DNA of 64,000 bases from Pseudolabrys sp. FHR47 (GTDB lineage Bacteria; Pseudomonadota; Alphaproteobacteria; Rhizobiales; Xanthobacteraceae): positions 3,785,001 to 3,849,000 of the forward strand of contig NZ_CP039740.1 in the NCBI RefSeq assembly GCF_005153485.1, in the 5' to 3' direction. The position numbers and the translations under genes are program-made. Below the pieces are notes generated by a model, which was given only the letters and a program-made list of their open reading frames with translations, ran no database searches and was not told the DNA's origin. Shown piece by piece: positions 45,407 to 54,440 of this stretch (position 1 is its first letter; every line of letters starts with the position of its first letter).

Positions 45407-45901
45407 TTGCCTAAAAACGTGGCCAAGCCGATCGCCGTGATCATGGGCAGTCAATCCGACTGGGCCACGATGAAACACGCCACGGACACGCTCGATGCCC
45501 TCAAGATCGGCTACGAGGCCTTGATCGTCTCGGCGCACCGCACCCCGAAGCGGCTCTACGACTTTGCCCATTCGGCCCGCGACAACGGTTTCAAGGTGGT
45601 GATCGCCGGCGCCGGCGGCGCCGCGCATCTGCCCGGCATGACGGCCTCGATGACGCCGCTGCCCGTGCTCGGCGTGCCGATGAACACCCACGCGCTGGAG
45701 GGCAAGGATTCGCTGCTGTCGATCCTGCAAATGCCGGGCGGCATTCCGGTCGGCACCCTGGCGATCGGCAAGGCCGGCGCCATCAACGCGGCACTGCTGG
45801 CCGCTGCCATTCTGGCGCTGTCGGACGACAGGATCGCCAAGCGGCTCGATGCGTGGCGGGCGAAGCAAACGAGTTCGGTGAAGAAGAAGCCGAAGGATTA
45901 A
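45407..45901 (+). CDS. purE: N5-carboxyaminoimidazole ribonucleotide mutase
   Basis: 164 residues of class I PurE, which converts N5-CAIR to CAIR in purine synthesis. Motifs: [44 protein letters not shown] and the loop [32 protein letters not shown] at 45407 is taken as start because GGGGAG lies 7 bases upstream; an in-frame GTG eight codons earlier is possible. The TAA overlaps the purK ATG by one base (TAATG). Confidence 0.95.
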   Translation: MPKNVAKPIAVIMGSQSDWATMKHATDTLDALKIGYEALIVSAHRTPKRLYDFAHSARDNGFKVVIAGAGGAAHLPGMTASMTPLPVLGVPMNTHALEGKDSLLSILQMPGGIPVGTLAIGKAGAINAALLAAAILALSDDRIAKRLDAWRAKQTSSVKKKPKD

Positions 45902-46980
45902 TGCTGAAACCCGGCTCCACCATTGGCATTCTCGGCGGCGGCCAGCTCGGCCGCATGCTGGCGCTTGCTGCGGCGCGGCTCGGCCTGCATTGCCATATCT
46001 ATTCGCCGGAAAAAGACTCCGGCGCGTTCGAGGTAGCCAAAGCTCACACCTGCGCGGCCTATGAAGACGAGGCCGCGCTGGCCAAGTTCGCAGCTTCGGT
46101 CGATGTCATCACCTACGAATTCGAAAACATTCCGGCGCGCACCGCCGAAGTGCTGGGCAAGCGAAAGCCGGTGCATCCCAATCCGAAGGTGCTGGAAACG
46201 ACGCAGGATCGCCTGATCGAAAAGAATTTCATCTCGGCGCTGAAGATTCCGGTCGCGCCCTATGCGCCGGTGCATTCGGCGGCGCAGCTCGCCGCCGGTA
46301 TCGAGAAAGTCGGCCTGCCCGCGGTGCTGAAAACCACCACCATGGGCTATGACGGCAAGGGTCAGGTCAAGATCATGCCGGGCGGCGACGCCAATGCGGC
46401 GTGGCGCTCGCTCAAGAACAAGCCCTGCGTGCTCGAGGGCTTCGTCAAATTCCAGCGCGAGGTGTCGGTGATCGCCGCGCGCTCGGCCGACGGCCGCGTC
46501 GAGTGCTTCGAGGTGACCGAGAACGATCACCAGAACCACATTCTCAAGACCTCGACCGTGCCCGCCAAGGTCACCGAAGACACTGCGAAGGAAGCCGAGA
46601 AGATCGCCACCCGCATCGCCAAGGCGCTGGACTATGTCGGCGTGCTCGGCGTCGAGATGTTCGTCGTCAAGGTCAAGGGCAAGCAGGCGCTGATGGTCAA
46701 CGAGATCGCGCCGCGCGTCCATAATTCCGGACACTGGACGCTCGATGGCGCGACCGTCTCGCAGTTCGAGCAGCACATCCGCGCCGTCGCCGGCTGGCCG
46801 CTGGCCAAACCGCTGCGGCTCGGCCGCAAGGTTGAGATGACCAACCTGATCGGTGACGAGGTGCATGACCTCGCGCCCTGGCTGGCCCTGCCCGGTACGT
46901 CGATCCACCTCTACGGCAAGCCGGATGCCCGACCGGGGCGCAAGATGGGCCACGTGACCCGGGTCTGGCCGGCGAAGTAG
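45901..46980 (+). CDS. purK: N5-carboxyaminoimidazole ribonucleotide synthase
   Basis: 359 residues, ATP-grasp fold. It begins LKPGSTIGILGGGQLGRMLALAAARLG, followed by TYEFENIPARTAEVL, KTTTMGYDGKGQVKI and VNEIAPRVHNSGHWTLDGATVSQFEQH, all PurK landmarks. It carboxylates AIR with ATP and bicarbonate, feeding PurE. Translationally coupled to purE. Confidence 0.96.
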   Translation: MLKPGSTIGILGGGQLGRMLALAAARLGLHCHIYSPEKDSGAFEVAKAHTCAAYEDEAALAKFAASVDVITYEFENIPARTAEVLGKRKPVHPNPKVLETTQDRLIEKNFISALKIPVAPYAPVHSAAQLAAGIEKVGLPAVLKTTTMGYDGKGQVKIMPGGDANAAWRSLKNKPCVLEGFVKFQREVSVIAARSADGRVECFEVTENDHQNHILKTSTVPAKVTEDTAKEAEKIATRIAKALDYVGVLGVEMFVVKVKGKQALMVNEIAPRVHNSGHWTLDGATVSQFEQHIRAVAGWPLAKPLRLGRKVEMTNLIGDEVHDLAPWLALPGTSIHLYGKPDARPGRKMGHVTRVWPAK

Positions 46981-47114
46981 GGCCGGTTCCGGCTCGGGCG
47001 GAGGCCGTCTGAAGGCCAAATTCGGCGTTTCTGGCCCTCTGGCGGCCAAAAACGCCCGCCTTATATGAGAAAAACGGCTCGCGGGGCGCAAAACCGCCAA
47101 TTTGGCGCGTTTTG

Positions 47115-47144
47115 TTGGACTCGGGGTCGCAGGCCTGCTATAGG
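47115..47144 (+). promoter_or_regulatory. Probable promoter of rpsU
   Basis: TTGGAC (47115-47120) and TATAGG (47139-47144) with an 18-base spacer leave a leader of about 90 bases before rpsU. Just upstream, GGCGTTT...AAACGCC (around 47021-47054) forms a hairpin after purK without a T-run. Confidence 0.45.
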
Positions 47145-47238
47145 CACCCGACTCGAAAGCCCTGCGATTACGCGGTTTTCGACCCGAAATTCGAACACGA
47201 CCGACATCTGCCAATCTGGCATCAGCTAAGGAGCAAGC

Positions 47239-47541
47239 GTGCAAGTTCTCGTTCGCGACAACAACGTCGATCAGGCCCTCAAGGCGCTCAAGAAGAAGAT
47301 GCAGCGTGAGGGGATCTTCCGCGAGATGAAGCTTCGCGGCCACTACGAAAAGCCGTCCGAGAAGAAGGCCCGCGAAAAGGCCGAAGCCGTGCGCCGCGCC
47401 CGCAAGCTCGCGCGCAAGAAGATGCAGCGCGAAGGCCTGCTGCCGATGAAGCCGAAGCCCGTGATGGGCGGTCCGGGTGGCCGTGGCGGCGAAGGCCGTG
47501 GCGCCGGTGCCGGCGGCCGTGGCGGCGCGCCGCGCTTCTGA
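47239..47541 (+). CDS. rpsU: 30S ribosomal protein S21
   Basis: 100 residues: [50 protein letters not shown] is S21, followed by a basic helix and a Gly/Arg-rich tail ([20 protein letters not shown]) that makes it longer than the usual 70 residues, as in other Rhizobiales. S21 helps initiation on the 30S subunit. GTG start with AAGGAGCAAGC. Confidence 0.96.
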   Translation: MQVLVRDNNVDQALKALKKKMQREGIFREMKLRGHYEKPSEKKAREKAEAVRRARKLARKKMQREGLLPMKPKPVMGGPGGRGGEGRGAGAGGRGGAPRF

Positions 47542-47620
47542 TCTGGAAGCGCTTCTGACGGTATTCCCGCGACGCTGACATTCGGCGAATCACGGGCTAA
47601 TCTGACCGACATGTATTCGA

Positions 47621-47655
47621 CGCGGGCGTTCGCAAGAACGCCCGCGTTTTATTTT
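47621..47655 (+). terminator. Rho-independent terminator of rpsU
   Basis: An 11-bp perfect stem CGCGGGCGTTC / GAACGCCCGCG with a GCAA tetraloop is followed by TTTTATTTT. Confidence 0.9.
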
Positions 47656-47683
47656 GGCGACGCCGGCACGCGGAGGAATCAAG

Positions 47684-47911
47684 ATGGCCAGCAAACCCTG
47701 GACGCTCGGGTCCATTCGCGACATGAACCTGCAACTCGAGGCCGCCTGCCTCGAGCCGGATTGCGGCTGGACCGCGGCCTATGACGTCAACAGGATGATC
47801 GCCGAATTCGGCGCCGACTGCGAATTGCCGACCGGCCAGGGCGGCCTTGCCTGCGAGCATTGCGGCGCGCCGGTCGATTTCGGCCTCGTCGCGATCAAGA
47901 AAAGCGCCTGA
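47684..47911 (+). CDS. Small cysteine-containing hypothetical protein
   Basis: 75 residues, MASKPWTLGSIRDMNLQLEAACLEPDCGWTAAYDVNRMIAEFG, then CEHCGAPVDFGLV. The pairs C-x4-C and C-x2-C form a plausible zinc knuckle. CGGAGGAATCAAG before the ATG supports the start. It lies just after the rpsU terminator and converges, with a 17-base overlap, on the SDR gene. Function unknown. Confidence 0.68.
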   Translation: MASKPWTLGSIRDMNLQLEAACLEPDCGWTAAYDVNRMIAEFGADCELPTGQGGLACEHCGAPVDFGLVAIKKSA

Positions 47912-48770
47912 GCGCGTCCAGGCCTTCACGATAGGTCGGATAACGTAACAACACGCCGAGCACCGATTTGAGGCGATCGTTCCGCACGCGCCGGCAATCG
48001 GCATAGAAGCTGACCGCCATCGGCGACATCGACTGCCGCGCGACCTCAAACGGAATGGCGGGCGGCGGCGACACACCGAGCAGCTTCGCCGCATAGACAA
48101 TCGGATCGCCGGGCGGCGTCGGCTCGTCATCGCAGACATTGAAGATACCACCGACACGGCGCGCGAACGACGCTTCAATCGCCTGCGCGATATCGGCGAC
48201 ATGGATGCGGTTGAACACCTGCCCCGGCTTGTCGATGATGCGCGCGGTGCCGGCCCGTACATTGTCGAGTGCGCTGCGGCCGGGACCGTAAATGCCGGCA
48301 AGCCGCAGGATCGTCACCACCGCGCCGCTGCGCGCGCCGAAATCGAGCCACGCCTGCTCGGCCTCGTAGCGTCGCCGCGTGCGGCCGTCCTTGGCGCGGC
48401 ATTCGCTGCTTTCATCGACCCAGGCGCCGTCGTAATTGCCGTAGACGCCGAGCGTCGAGAGATAGACCACATCGCGGACGCGGCCCGCCTTGATCAGCGC
48501 TTCGCCGCAGCAGCCGAGCACCGGATCGCCCGCCTCCCCCGGCGGCGCGGAGATGAGCAGCGCATCGGCTTGAGCGATGGCTTCCATCAGCGCCGGTGAA
48601 GCGGCGCTGCCATCGAAAGACAGAACCTTGATATGCGCGGGCGTTGCCGCATCGAGCGCAGCGGCGCGGGCGGGATCGCGCACGGTCGCGGTGACTTGGC
48701 TCCAGTGCGCCGCATCAAGCGCGAGATAATGCGAGGCGGAAAAGCCGAGGCCGAAGATGAGCAGATTCAT
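47895..48770 (-). CDS. NAD(P)-dependent epimerase/SDR family protein (YeeZ-like)
   Basis: 291 residues of the extended/atypical SDR type: N-terminal MNLLIFGLGFSASHYLAL (GxGxxA-like nucleotide loop), DALLISAPPGEAGDP, YLSTLGVYGNYDGAWVDES and ILRLAGIYGPGRSALDNV. The YGNYDG and ARRRYEAEQ (Tyr/Arg in place of YxxxK) pattern is that of YeeZ-like proteins, for which no substrate is known. Overlaps the convergent small gene. Confidence 0.82.
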   Translation of the reverse strand: MNLLIFGLGFSASHYLALDAAHWSQVTATVRDPARAAALDAATPAHIKVLSFDGSAASPALMEAIAQADALLISAPPGEAGDPVLGCCGEALIKAGRVRDVVYLSTLGVYGNYDGAWVDESSECRAKDGRTRRRYEAEQAWLDFGARSGAVVTILRLAGIYGPGRSALDNVRAGTARIIDKPGQVFNRIHVADIAQAIEASFARRVGGIFNVCDDEPTPPGDPIVYAAKLLGVSPPPAIPFEVARQSMSPMAVSFYADCRRVRNDRLKSVLGVLLRYPTYREGLDALRRFS

Positions 48771-48788
48771 GGCGACACCGCCTTGGTT

Positions 48789-49601
48789 TCAATCCACACG
48801 CGGCAGGCCGGCGAGAAACTGCCGCACGGCCGCCAGCGTGCCGATATCGTCGCTATAGACATGGTCGGCTTCGGCGAAGCGCACCATGCGCTTGGGCTCA
48901 TTCGCCAGCGCAAAGAGCCGCTCGCCGAAACGAATGGGTATTACCCGGTCCTTGACGCCATGCATGACCAGCAGCGGCGCGCGGACATTGCCGATGCGAC
49001 GGTCCGAATGAAAGCTGTCACGCAACAGCCAGCGCACCGGCAGATAAGGAAAGGCGGCGGCGGCAATGTCCACGGTCGACGTGTAAGGCGCTTCGAGGAT
49101 CAGGCCGCCGACCGGATGGGTGGCCGCGATAGCGACCGCGACGCCGCTGCCGAGCGAATAACCCCACGGTACGATGCGCTGAGGAGCATAGCGCGACGCG
49201 GCAAAGCGATAGGCCGCCTCGGCATCGGCGATCAGCCCTGCTTCGCTCGGGCTGCCCGTCGAGCCGGCATAGCCGCGAAACGACAGCGCGATCAGCCCGG
49301 TGCCGTCTTCGACAATGCCGCTGAAGCGCGGCACGCGCCAGGCCAGCACCTCGCCATTGCCATGAAAGAACAGGACCACCGGCTTGCCGTCGCGTGGCGG
49401 CACGTGCCAGGCGATGGCCTTCTCGCCATCTGCCGTTTCGAGTGTGATTTCCTGCGCTTGTGGGAATCCCGCCGCCGCAGGAGCAATTCGCCCGGTCTGC
49501 GGCGCGGGATACATCACGGCGCGCTGCATCAGATAGACTGCAGCCACCAGGCCGGCATAACCGACTATGACTACGATCGCCGACCATTTGAGAATGGCCA
49601 T
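48789..49601 (-). CDS. Alpha/beta hydrolase (BEM46/ABHD17-like), membrane-anchored
   Basis: 270 residues. One N-terminal helix (AILKWSAIVVIVGYAGLVAAVYLM) anchors a hydrolase domain: VVLFFHGNGEVLAWR (oxyanion hole), nucleophile elbow VPWGYSLGSGVAVA (Ser), MHGVKDRVIPIRFGERL (Asp) and FAEADHVYS (His). This is the BEM46/ABHD12-17 group; substrates are probably acyl esters. Start MAILKWS at the membrane anchor. Confidence 0.86.
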   Translation of the reverse strand: MAILKWSAIVVIVGYAGLVAAVYLMQRAVMYPAPQTGRIAPAAAGFPQAQEITLETADGEKAIAWHVPPRDGKPVVLFFHGNGEVLAWRVPRFSGIVEDGTGLIALSFRGYAGSTGSPSEAGLIADAEAAYRFAASRYAPQRIVPWGYSLGSGVAVAIAATHPVGGLILEAPYTSTVDIAAAAFPYLPVRWLLRDSFHSDRRIGNVRAPLLVMHGVKDRVIPIRFGERLFALANEPKRMVRFAEADHVYSDDIGTLAAVRQFLAGLPRVD

Positions 49602-49641
49602 CTGGATCTCGCTTGGCGATCGCCGGCCTACATCGCCGGAA

Positions 49642-51039
49642 CTACATCGCCTTGACGATGCTCTCCGTCATCTTCTTGGCGTCGCCGAGCAGCATCATGG
49701 TGTTGTCGCGGTAGAACAGCGGATTGTCGATGCCGGCATAGCCCGAGGCGAGCGAGCGCTTGATGAACATCACGGTGCCGGCCTTCCAGACCTGAAGGAC
49801 AGGCATGCCATAAATCGGCGAGGTCTTGTCTTCTTCCGCCGCCGGGTTGGTGACGTCGTTGGCGCCGATGACGAAGGCGATATCGGCCTGCGCGAACTCA
49901 GAGTTGATATCCTCGAGCTCGAACACCTCGTCATAGGGCACATTGGCCTCGGCGAGCAGCACGTTCATGTGGCCGGGCATGCGGCCGGCGACCGGGTGAA
50001 TAGCGTACTTCACCTCGACGCCTTCGGCCTTGAGCTTGTCGGCCATTTCCTTGAGCGCGTGCTGCGCCTGCGCCACCGCCATGCCGTAGCCCGGCACGAT
50101 GATGACCTTCTGCGCGTTCTTCATGATGTAGGCAGCGTCGTCCGCCGAACCGAGCTTGACCGGACGTTGCTCGCCGCCACCGCCACCCGCCGCCGCGGTC
50201 TCGCCGCCGAAGCCGCCGAGGATGACCGAGATGAACGAACGGTTCATCGCGTGGCACATGATGTAGGACAGGATCGCGCCCGAGGAGCCGACCAGCGCGC
50301 CGGTGATGATCAGCGCCGAGTTGCCGAGCGTGAAGCCGATGCCGGCGGCGGCCCAGCCCGAATAGGAGTTGAGCATCGAGATCACGACCGGCATGTCGGC
50401 GCCGCCGATCGGGATGATCATCAGGACGCCGAGCGCCAGCGCCAGGATCGTGATGAGCCAGAAGTCGATCTGGCTCTGAGACTGCACCAGCCCGTAGATG
50501 AAAAACACCAGCGCCAGCGCCAGCACGATGTTGATGATGTGGCGTGCCGGCAGCATGATCGGCGCGCCCGACATGCGGCCCGACAGCTTGAGGAACGCGA
50601 TCACCGAGCCGGTGAAGGTCAGCGCGCCAATGGCGACACCGAGCGCCATTTCGACGAGGCTCGCCTTGTGGATGGCGCCGCGCGTGCCGATGTCGAAGGC
50701 GGCCGGCGCGTAATAGGCGCCGGCGGCGACCAGCACCGCGGCCATGCCGACCAGCGAGTGGAAGGCGGCGACCAGTTCCGGCATCGAGGTCATCGGCACC
50801 TTGCGCGCGATCACCGCGCCGATGGCGCCACCGATGGCGATGCCGCCGATCACCAGCGCCCAGGACGTGGCGCTGGCCGGCGGATGCGCGGCCAAGGTCG
50901 TCAGCACAGCGATGGTCATGCCGACCATGCCGAACATATTGCCGCGGCGCGATGAATCGGGGCTCGACAGGCCGCGTAGCGCCAGGATGAACAGCACACC
51001 GGCGACGAGGTAGAGCAAGGCGGCTAGGTTGGCGCTCAT
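49642..51039 (-). CDS. pntB: NAD(P) transhydrogenase subunit beta
   Basis: 465 residues. Nine membrane helices (domain II) are followed by the NADP(H)-binding domain III: KVIIVPGYGMAVAQAQHALKEMADKLKAEGVEVKYAIHPVAGRMPGHMNVLLAEANVPYDEV and VIGANDVTNPAAEEDKTSPIYGMPVLQVWKAGTVMFIKRS. It couples hydride transfer from NADH to NADP+ to proton entry. Last gene of pntAA-pntAB-pntB. Confidence 0.96.
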   Translation of the reverse strand: MSANLAALLYLVAGVLFILALRGLSSPDSSRRGNMFGMVGMTIAVLTTLAAHPPASATSWALVIGGIAIGGAIGAVIARKVPMTSMPELVAAFHSLVGMAAVLVAAGAYYAPAAFDIGTRGAIHKASLVEMALGVAIGALTFTGSVIAFLKLSGRMSGAPIMLPARHIINIVLALALVFFIYGLVQSQSQIDFWLITILALALGVLMIIPIGGADMPVVISMLNSYSGWAAAGIGFTLGNSALIITGALVGSSGAILSYIMCHAMNRSFISVILGGFGGETAAAGGGGGEQRPVKLGSADDAAYIMKNAQKVIIVPGYGMAVAQAQHALKEMADKLKAEGVEVKYAIHPVAGRMPGHMNVLLAEANVPYDEVFELEDINSEFAQADIAFVIGANDVTNPAAEEDKTSPIYGMPVLQVWKAGTVMFIKRSLASGYAGIDNPLFYRDNTMMLLGDAKKMTESIVKAM

Positions 51040-51060
51040 GGCGTCATTACTCTCCCGTCA

Positions 51061-51384
51061 TCACTTCTTTTTCTTCTGGTACATCGCGAGCATGCGCGAG
51101 GTGACCAGGAAGCCGCCGAAAATATTGATCGACGCGAAAATCAACGCCACGAAGCCGAAGGCGCGCGCCCAGAGCGGGCCGTTATCGTCCACGACCAACG
51201 GCACGCCTACCGCGAGCAGCGCGCCGACGACGATGACGGAGGAAATGGCGTTCGTGACCGACATCAGCGGCGTATGCAGCGCCGGGGTCACCGACCAGAC
51301 CACGTAGTAGCCGACGAACACGGCGAGAACGAAAATCGAGAGGCGGAAGACAAAGGGGTCAACCGCGGCTGCAATGTCGTGCAT
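51061..51384 (-). CDS. pntAB: NAD(P) transhydrogenase subunit alpha part 2
   Basis: 107 residues, membrane part of the split alpha subunit: [51 protein letters not shown] and [25 protein letters not shown]. Separate genes for the soluble and membrane halves are the alphaproteobacterial arrangement (as in Rhodospirillum rubrum). It sits 10 bp after the first gene and 21 bp before pntB. Confidence 0.95.
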   Translation of the reverse strand: MHDIAAAVDPFVFRLSIFVLAVFVGYYVVWSVTPALHTPLMSVTNAISSVIVVGALLAVGVPLVVDDNGPLWARAFGFVALIFASINIFGGFLVTSRMLAMYQKKKK

Positions 51385-51394
51385 GGATGCCCCC

Positions 51395-52528
51395 TTAGGC
51401 CGCCGTCTTCGGCATGAAATTCGGATGCACGACGGCGCCGTCGCGCGTCAGCATGGTCGCCTTGATCAGCTCGTCGTCCCAGTTGATGGCGAGCTTCTTC
51501 TCCTTCTTGTCGATCATGGTGTCGATGAAGGTGAGAAGGTTCTTGGCGTAAAGCGCCGAAGCCGAGGCCGCGAGACGGCCCGGCACATTGAGATGGCCGA
51601 CGATCTTGGCGGGACCGACCTGCACCACCTGCCCCGGCACCGCGCCCTCGACATTGCCGCCGCGCTCGACCGCGAGATCAACGATGACCGAACCCGGCTT
51701 CATCGAGGCCACCATCTCGGCGCTGACCAGCTTCGGCGCCGGACGGCCCGGGATCAGCGCGGTGGTGATGACGATGTCCTGCTTCTTGATGTGCTCGGCG
51801 ACCAGGGCGGCCTGCTTGGCCTGATACTCTTTCGACATTTCCTTGGCGTAGCCGCCGGCGGTCTGCGCGTTCTTGAATTCCTCGTCCTCAACGGCGAGGA
51901 ATTTGGCGCCGAGACTTTCCACCTGCTCCTTGGTGGCGGGGCGCACGTCAGTCGCGGTAACGACGGCGCCAAGGCGGCGCGCGGTGGCGATCGCCTGCAG
52001 ACCGGCGACACCGACACCCATGACGAAGACGCGCGCCGCCGGCACGGTGCCGGCCGCGGTCATCATCATCGGCATGGCGCGGCCGTAGGTCTCCGCGCCG
52101 TCGATCACGGCGCGATAGCCGGCAAGGTTGGCCTGGCTCGACAGCACGTCCATCGACTGCGCGCGGGTGATGCGCGGCATCAATTCCATAGCGAAGGTGG
52201 TCAGCCCAGCATCGGCCATCGCTTTCAGCGCGGCGTCGTTGCCGTAAGGATCCATGATGGCGATGACAATGGCGCCCTTCTTGTAGGACGCGATCTCGCC
52301 GGCCGAGGGCCGCCGAACCTTCAGGATCATGTCGGCATCGCCGCCGACCGCGTCGGCGATCGTCGCGCCGGCCGCTTCGTATTCGGCATCGGGATAACCG
52401 GAGGCGTTGCCGGCGCCGCGCGCGGCCACCACCTCGGCGCCCAGCGCCTTGAATTTCTTGACGGTCTCGGGGCTCGCCGCGACACGCGGCTCATTGGCCT
52501 CGGTTTCCCGTGCAACCGCAATACGCAT
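51395..52528 (-). CDS. pntAA: NAD(P) transhydrogenase subunit alpha part 1
   Basis: 377 residues, soluble NAD(H)-binding domain [93 protein letters not shown] (NAD loop) and [13 protein letters not shown]. First gene of the transhydrogenase operon. The [14 protein letters not shown] signature separates it from alanine dehydrogenase. Confidence 0.96.
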   Translation of the reverse strand: MRIAVARETEANEPRVAASPETVKKFKALGAEVVAARGAGNASGYPDAEYEAAGATIADAVGGDADMILKVRRPSAGEIASYKKGAIVIAIMDPYGNDAALKAMADAGLTTFAMELMPRITRAQSMDVLSSQANLAGYRAVIDGAETYGRAMPMMMTAAGTVPAARVFVMGVGVAGLQAIATARRLGAVVTATDVRPATKEQVESLGAKFLAVEDEEFKNAQTAGGYAKEMSKEYQAKQAALVAEHIKKQDIVITTALIPGRPAPKLVSAEMVASMKPGSVIVDLAVERGGNVEGAVPGQVVQVGPAKIVGHLNVPGRLAASASALYAKNLLTFIDTMIDKKEKKLAINWDDELIKATMLTRDGAVVHPNFMPKTAA

Positions 52529-52604
52529 CCGATAGCCTCCGCTCGCCCAGCCGAAGGCCCAGGGTCCCGAAACGGCCCCAGCCCCTACCCGGGCAGATTA
52601 TGCG

Positions 52605-52901
52605 CTAATGAGACAGGGCGGTGAAGCCGAAGATCAGGAAGCTGAGGATAAACGCCACATAGCTCGGCGTCTTCGAGCCCGAGCCGAGCGCCACGACCAG
52701 GCCGATGATCGCGATCAGGAAGACCGGGATCGCCGTCAACCAGTGGCCAAGCACGCCGCCGACCGTGAGCCCCAGCAGCAGATTGATGACGTGGATAGTC
52801 CCGTCAAATGCATATTTGACGAAGCTTTCGTAGGTCTGCTCATGCACCGGGTAATCGTTGCCGGTCGCGGTGGCGTATTCGACGGGCCCGTGGTCGGCCA
52901 T
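52605..52901 (-). CDS. aa3-type cytochrome c oxidase subunit IV-like protein
   Basis: 98 residues: MADHGPVEYATATGNDYPVHEQTYESFVKYA is the conserved N-terminal motif of the small bacterial aa3 oxidase subunit IV, here followed by three short membrane segments (VINLLLGLTVGGVLGHWL, AIPVFLIAIIGLVVALGSG, YVAFILSFLIFGFTALSH). Usual members are about 45-60 residues with one helix, so this is an extended form. It lies away from the main oxidase genes, next to the transhydrogenase operon. Confidence 0.8.
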   Translation of the reverse strand: MADHGPVEYATATGNDYPVHEQTYESFVKYAFDGTIHVINLLLGLTVGGVLGHWLTAIPVFLIAIIGLVVALGSGSKTPSYVAFILSFLIFGFTALSH

Positions 52902-52992
52902 GGTGGGGAGTCTCCGTTCGCTTTCCCTAGCGCCACAGGGGTTAGCGCAATCGCGGCCACAGGGCAACGGGCGAACCGCGACGAACGGGCCC

Positions 52993-54366
52993 TTAAACGA
53001 CCGCGAGTCCGGCGGTCTCGAGCGCAACCGCCTGGCGGGCCGCGACGTCGCCGACCGAGAAATTCTCGATTGCCGCGTTGAACAGGCGATAAAAATTCAG
53101 CTCCGCGGCCAGATGGAGAAAGACCGCCCCCAGGCCGATGGCGGCGCGGTCCATGAAGACGAATTCGCGCGGTACCTGCACCGGCCCAAGTTTTTTCAGG
53201 GCCTGATGGACCTGGAAGGCCTGCCTGCGGCCGTAGTCCGAGGGCTTTACGCCGTCGGCGATGGAGCGGACGCGGTCGTCGAGCAGCGGGCCGTAGATGA
53301 ACCGCGCCCAGATATTCAGGGTATCGATCAGCTCGCGGGTCAGGCGGCGGAAGCCCCAGGTCTCGTAGGCCTTGACCACCCGCGCCTCGTCATCGTGCAG
53401 CAGCCCCTGATAAAGATCGACCACGCCGCCGACGAAGCTGGGCGGAAAGATGCGGATGCAGCCGTAGTCCATGAGATTGATGCCGGCCGGCGCACCGCCC
53501 TCCGCAAAGACCGAGTAATTGCCGAGATGCGGATCGCCGTGAATGACGCCGAAACGGCTGAACGGAAACCACCAGGCGGTGAACATCGCCGTGGCGAGAC
53601 GGTTTCGGACCTCGAGGCTGTCCTCCTTATGCGACAGCATCTTCGTGCCCTCCATCCAGTCCATGGTCAGGAGTCGCCCGGTCGATAATTCCGGCCAGAC
53701 ATTCGGCACGCGGATCAGCGGCTCGTCGCGCAGCATATGCCGATAGAGTGCGACGTGTTTGGCCTCGCGCGCGTAGTCCAGTTCTTCGCGCAGGCGCGCG
53801 CCGATCTCGACCGCGATCTGGTCGGTATCGATCGCCGGCTCGAAGCGCTTGCGCAGCGAGAATAGAAGGTTGAGCTGCTGCAGGTCGGCTTCGACCGCCG
53901 ACTGCATATCGGGATACTGGAGCTTGCAGGCAAGCTGCGGGCCGTCGAGGGCTTCCGCGCGATGCACCTGGCCGAGCGAGGCGGCCGCGGCCGGGTGGTG
54001 CTCGAACGACTTGAACTTTGCCTGCCAGTCGGGGCCGAGTTCGGAGGACATCCGCCGCTTCACAAACGCCCAGCCCATCGGCGGCGCCTGGCTCTGCAGC
54101 TTCATCAGCTCGCTGGCGTATTCCGGCGGCACTGCGTCGGGGATGGTGGCAAGCAATTGCGCCACCTTCATCAATGGCCCCTTCAGGCTGCCGAGCGCTG
54201 TAGCGAGCGCCTCGGCGTTACCCGCGCGATCGCCCTGCGCGCCGAGGAACCTTTGCCCCGCCATGCGCGCGGCGACGCCACCGACGCGGGTGCCGACCTT
54301 GGCATAGCGCGCGGCGCGGGCGGAAAAGCGGTTTCGTTCGGAGTCGTCGGGAATATCGGCGGCCAT
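52993..54366 (-). CDS. ABC1/UbiB-family atypical kinase-like protein
   Basis: 457 residues. Landmarks: LKGPLMKVAQLLATIPDAVPPEYASELMKLQSQAPPM (the KxGQ region, here K67-V-A-Q70 with Ala for Gly), PAAAASLGQVHRAE (Ala-rich loop in place of the P-loop), LACKLQYPDM (Lys), and the catalytic loop VIHGDPHLGNYSVF with metal-binding LMDYGCIR. UbiB/ADCK proteins support ubiquinone synthesis; soluble alphaproteobacterial members like this lack the C-terminal membrane helices of UbiB. The exact role is uncertain. Confidence 0.85.
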   Translation of the reverse strand: MAADIPDDSERNRFSARAARYAKVGTRVGGVAARMAGQRFLGAQGDRAGNAEALATALGSLKGPLMKVAQLLATIPDAVPPEYASELMKLQSQAPPMGWAFVKRRMSSELGPDWQAKFKSFEHHPAAAASLGQVHRAEALDGPQLACKLQYPDMQSAVEADLQQLNLLFSLRKRFEPAIDTDQIAVEIGARLREELDYAREAKHVALYRHMLRDEPLIRVPNVWPELSTGRLLTMDWMEGTKMLSHKEDSLEVRNRLATAMFTAWWFPFSRFGVIHGDPHLGNYSVFAEGGAPAGINLMDYGCIRIFPPSFVGGVVDLYQGLLHDDEARVVKAYETWGFRRLTRELIDTLNIWARFIYGPLLDDRVRSIADGVKPSDYGRRQAFQVHQALKKLGPVQVPREFVFMDRAAIGLGAVFLHLAAELNFYRLFNAAIENFSVGDVAARQAVALETAGLAVV

Positions 54367-54440
54367 GATGTCAATCTAGTACGCGACGGGCCCAATAAAA
54401 GATCACGCAGTGTCGCGTGGCCGGCAGCTTGATGCCGGCC

